NCBI GenBank assembly: GCA_958496175.1
Contig: OY292276.1
Location: 51,349,080-51,413,079, forward strand
Reading direction: 5' to 3'
Source of the DNA: Sisyra terminalis
Taxonomy: Eukaryota > Arthropoda > Insecta > Neuroptera > Sisyridae
Length of the DNA stretch: 64,000 nucleotides
A model generated the notes under the pieces. The model made no database searches, was not told where the DNA came from, and worked only from the letters and a program-made list of their open reading frames with translations. The translations under genes and the position numbers were made by a program. Of the stretch, positions 63,847 to 64,000 are shown piece after piece (within the stretch, counting starts at the first letter, position 1; each line of letters opens with the position of its first letter).

Positions 63847-64000
63847 GATTGAGATCTGAATTTTATCATCTATTCAAAATAATGTCAAGCATATTTTTAA
63901 ATGAGTACTTGGGGGATTCTAATCATATTAGAAAAATTAAAGTACAAAAAAATATTTTTAAAACCTCACTTCTTTTGGAAAAAAGCATTAAAAAGGTAAA

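Overview
The window looks like nuclear DNA of an insect. It is very AT-rich, genes are split by short GT-AG introns, and there are many small transposon relics. Gene types are arthropod: secreted GH18/CBM14 chitinases, a seven-transmembrane gustatory receptor, a CYP4 cytochrome P450 and a mitochondrial ribosomal protein mL54. A beetle is possible, but the order cannot be fixed from sequence alone.

Layout. 1-15 kb is gene-poor: possible terminal exons at the left edge and near 7.4 kb, an unidentified open block at 2.3 kb, a decayed transposase-like stretch near 10.5-11.1 kb, and many repeats (Helitron-like, hAT MITEs, foldbacks, three diverged copies of an old block). 15.4-46.8 kb is a tandemly amplified gene block. 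The ancestral order was mL54 (+), gustatory receptor (-), chitinase (+), CYP4 (-). It is present about three times. Copy 1 has intact mL54, receptor and chitinase but only the last two CYP4 exons, frameshifted. Copies 2 and 3 have a 5'-truncated mL54 with a Penelope-like insertion beside it, a receptor with a stop codon, and an intact chitinase. Copy 3 ends in the complete 10-exon CYP4 (510 codons). 51.4-56.2 kb holds a fourth, diverged chitinase. 57.6-59.6 kb is a dead Jockey-like retrotransposon. 62.7-63.85 kb is a palindrome of about 1.1 kb.

History read from the sequence. A first duplication joined a CYP4 intron to mL54 exon 2 through about 436 bp of filler. A later unequal exchange between the two units, inside a stretch of about 200 bp at the chitinase promoter/first exon, added a 9306-bp unit. 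The two 9306-bp units are almost identical, with two base differences noticed in about 5.5 kb and none noticed in about 3.8 kb, so an assembly duplication must also be considered. All chitinase copies stay open while the passengers decay, which suggests a dosage increase for chitinase.

The most unusual signal is a recurring motif, CTGANGA + one base + a perfect or near-perfect hairpin + GAAA, resembling a hammerhead ribozyme core. It occurs in or between the arms of several foldback elements and in both long inverted flanks of a Penelope-like remnant with a GIY-YIG nuclease domain. This suggests a family of non-autonomous foldback elements related to Penelope-like elements.
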